From positions 1-5,484 of the forward strand of contig PLZL01000296.1 of NCBI GenBank assembly GCA_003152145.1: a stretch of 5,484 bases of DNA, written 5' to 3'. This DNA is from Limisphaerales bacterium. Its GTDB lineage: Bacteria; Verrucomicrobiota; Verrucomicrobiae; Limisphaerales; UBA11358. Under the pieces are notes generated by a model. That model saw only the letters and a program-made list of their open reading frames with translations, made no database searches and was not told the origin of the DNA. Shown piece after piece: positions 4,865 through 5,484 of this stretch; positions within the stretch are counted from its first letter, which is position 1; each line of letters begins with the position of its first letter. Both the position numbers and the translations under genes were made by a program.

Positions 4865-4895
4865 ATTTGGGACAGCTATATGCATATTTGGGACA
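4865..4895 (+). repeat. Two direct copies of ATTTGGGACA, 21 bp apart
   Basis: Copies at 4865-4874 and 4886-4895, each preceded by GCA or GCAT. On the minus strand they read TGTCCCAAAT. IS21-family elements commonly end in TGT...ACA and carry short repeats of the end sequence inside the terminus, spaced by about two helical turns. Since an istB fragment on the plus strand lies to the left, this could be a surviving right end, although it is about 1 kb from that fragment. Paired protein-binding sites are the alternative. Confidence 0.4.
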
Positions 4896-4964
4896 TGTGT
4901 TTGAAAAATACCAAACTGATTTCGTGACCAGAGATTCTCACCTTGCCGCACTTCCTCTGGCGCA

Positions 4965-5063
4965 GTGCATGCGCTGGATGTGCCCGTTCCCACACTGAAC
5001 ACGCTGGGCAAAGCCGCCCGCGCATTGGGACGCAAGGTTAAAATTGAATTGGTGCCAGCATAA
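4965..5063 (+). pseudogene. Possible C-terminus of an XRE/HigA-like antitoxin
   Basis: The frame ending at TAA 5061-5063 reads ALDVPVPTLNTLGKAARALG followed by RKVKIELVPA. This pattern (TL..L.KAA.ALG.KV.IELVP at the very C-terminus) resembles the end of many XRE-type antitoxins. The frame is closed by TGA at 4917 and has no plausible start or helix-turn-helix before it. An overlapping plus-strand frame (ATG 4846 to TGA 4996-4998) covers the preceding region, and a small indel near 4965 could join the two. It is followed by a good terminator, as the end of a real gene would be. The family is uncertain and the gene is almost certainly broken. Confidence 0.35.
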
Positions 5064-5091
5064 CATTTGCGTCAGCAAATTGATCAATAAA

Positions 5092-5126
5092 AAGCCCCGG
5101 CCAAAAATGGTCGGGGTTGTTTTTTA
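5092..5126. terminator. Bidirectional Rho-independent terminator
   Basis: An 8-bp stem CCCCGGCC/GGTCGGGG (5095-5102, 5109-5116), extendable outward by G-T and A-T pairs, with an AAAAAT loop. It is followed by TTGTTTTTT on the plus strand and by CTTTTTATT on the minus strand. It sits between the plus-strand antitoxin remnant and the minus-strand SymE-like gene, whose stop codon lies in the T-run, and can serve both. Confidence 0.88.
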
Positions 5127-5330
5127 GAACGGATCATCTGACTTTGGGGATTCTTCTTTGAATTGAAGCGGCAATTCACCGGGTTTCGACGGGGAGATTT
5201 CCACCCGATGCCCCGGCTTGAATCCGGCCTTTTCCAGCCATTGCCCGCTCAACCGAATCCGTGGCTTGATTTTGCGATAGGCAAAATCACCGTTGGCTTC
5301 GATTTTCAGCGTTCGCGTTATTGCGTTCAC
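5124..5330 (-). CDS. SymE-like small protein (AbrB-type fold)
   Basis: 68 aa from a GTG start. The centre reads IKPRIRLSGQWLEKAGFKPG followed by HRVEI: the I.L.GqWLeeAGF..G..V.V core that defines the SymE toxin family, an AbrB/MazE-like fold. Escherichia coli SymE is an SOS-induced toxin controlled by an antisense RNA, SymR, and is reported to act on RNA or the nucleoid. Many family members lack proof of toxicity. Here the last beta strand is changed (GELPLQFK rather than the usual G.LVI) and the tail is acidic. The start is supported by GAGGTG (5341-5336) with a 5-nt spacer, and it overlaps the upstream ArdC-like stop as GTGA, so the pair is translationally coupled. I see no LexA-like box, but the operon promoter is outside the window. 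No antisense RNA gene is evident. Confidence 0.8.
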   Translation of the reverse strand: MNAITRTLKIEANGDFAYRKIKPRIRLSGQWLEKAGFKPGHRVEISPSKPGELPLQFKEESPKSDDPF

Positions 5331-5484
5331 GGATTCACCTCGCGTGTCGAGTTGCCATTTCCAAGGATGAAGTCCGCCGCCTTTTGCGCCTGTGCTGCCG
5401 CCTGAACAATCAGGGTTTTGTCATTCCGCAACTGTTCAAGCCAACCATTCAGATAAGCGGCGGAATTATCAATCGTCCGCTCGG
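5327..5484 (-). CDS. ArdC-like antirestriction protein, C-terminal end
   Basis: The last 51 codons of a gene entering from the right edge, ending at TGA 5329-5327. The fragment reads NSAAYLNGWLEQLRNDKTLI and then VQAAAQAQKAADFILG. This is the characteristic C-terminal helix pair of ArdC-type proteins (..AAYi..WL..Lk.Dk..i..AA..Aq.AaD.l), which join an N-terminal single-strand DNA-binding domain to a zincin-like metallopeptidase domain. ArdC proteins are carried by conjugative plasmids and integrated elements and protect incoming DNA from restriction. The catalytic HExxH region is outside the window, so activity cannot be judged. It overlaps the SymE-like gene by 4 bp and is its operon partner. 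It marks this edge as part of a larger mobile element. Confidence 0.82.
   Translation of the reverse strand, partial: ERTIDNSAAYLNGWLEQLRNDKTLIVQAAAQAQKAADFILGNGNSTREVNP

Noticed and set aside
5163..5405. 80-aa plus-strand open frame opposite the SymE-like and ArdC-like genes
   Set aside because: Both minus-strand genes have clear family motifs and a coupled start; this frame is their shadow.
1..5484. CRISPR array or large tandem repeats
   Set aside because: No regularly spaced repeat of 20 bp or more occurs; the only long repeat is the inverted pair bounding the cassette.

Overview
The window is a patchwork of accessory bacterial DNA in which intact signalling and mobile-element genes are separated by the debris of several transposons and cassettes. 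No rRNA or taxonomic marker is present. The mixture (REC/HPt-like/REC protein, SymE-like and ArdC-like genes, IS1- and IS21-type remnants, mostly GC-rich codons, weak Shine-Dalgarno sequences on several genes) fits a large-genome environmental bacterium. Verrucomicrobiota or a relative is my guess, at low confidence.

Layout. (1) 1-1295, minus strand: the first 431 codons of a multidomain response regulator (REC, degenerate HPt-like middle, REC) that runs off the left edge. (2) 1296-1606: no convincing gene. (3) 1607-3278: a 1.67-kb cassette bounded by perfect 28-bp inverted repeats with IS1-like GG ends and flanked by an 8-bp direct repeat, TGATAATG. Inside are a C-terminal fragment of an IS1-type transposase, a structured stretch with two plus-strand terminators, an AT-richer 245-aa winged-helix-like gene on the minus strand, and a complete tRNA gene on the plus strand. 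It looks like a mobile insertion cassette that lost its own transposase and carries passengers. (4) 3279-3900: remnants of two overlapping minus-strand genes, then the C-terminal end of an IS21-type helper ATPase (IstB). (5) 4049-4531, minus strand: a stand-alone receiver-domain protein whose phosphoacceptor Asp is Glu. (6) 4532-5063: mostly unassigned, with a 21-bp-spaced repeat resembling an IS21-type end and a possible antitoxin C-terminus. (7) 5092-5126: a bidirectional terminator. (8) 5124-5484, minus strand: a SymE-like small protein translationally coupled to the C-terminus of an ArdC-like antirestriction protein that enters from the right edge.

The most unusual object is the tRNA at 3087-3174. 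It has a serine-type body (long variable arm, G73, encoded CCA) but a CCU anticodon, which reads the arginine codon AGG. It sits in the same cassette as a gene that uses AGA/AGG for 8 of its 10 arginines, while the flanking response regulator uses CGN for all 22. Either the cassette carries a serine-inserting tRNA for AGG, or the anticodon is a recent or degenerate change. Neither can be settled from the sequence alone.
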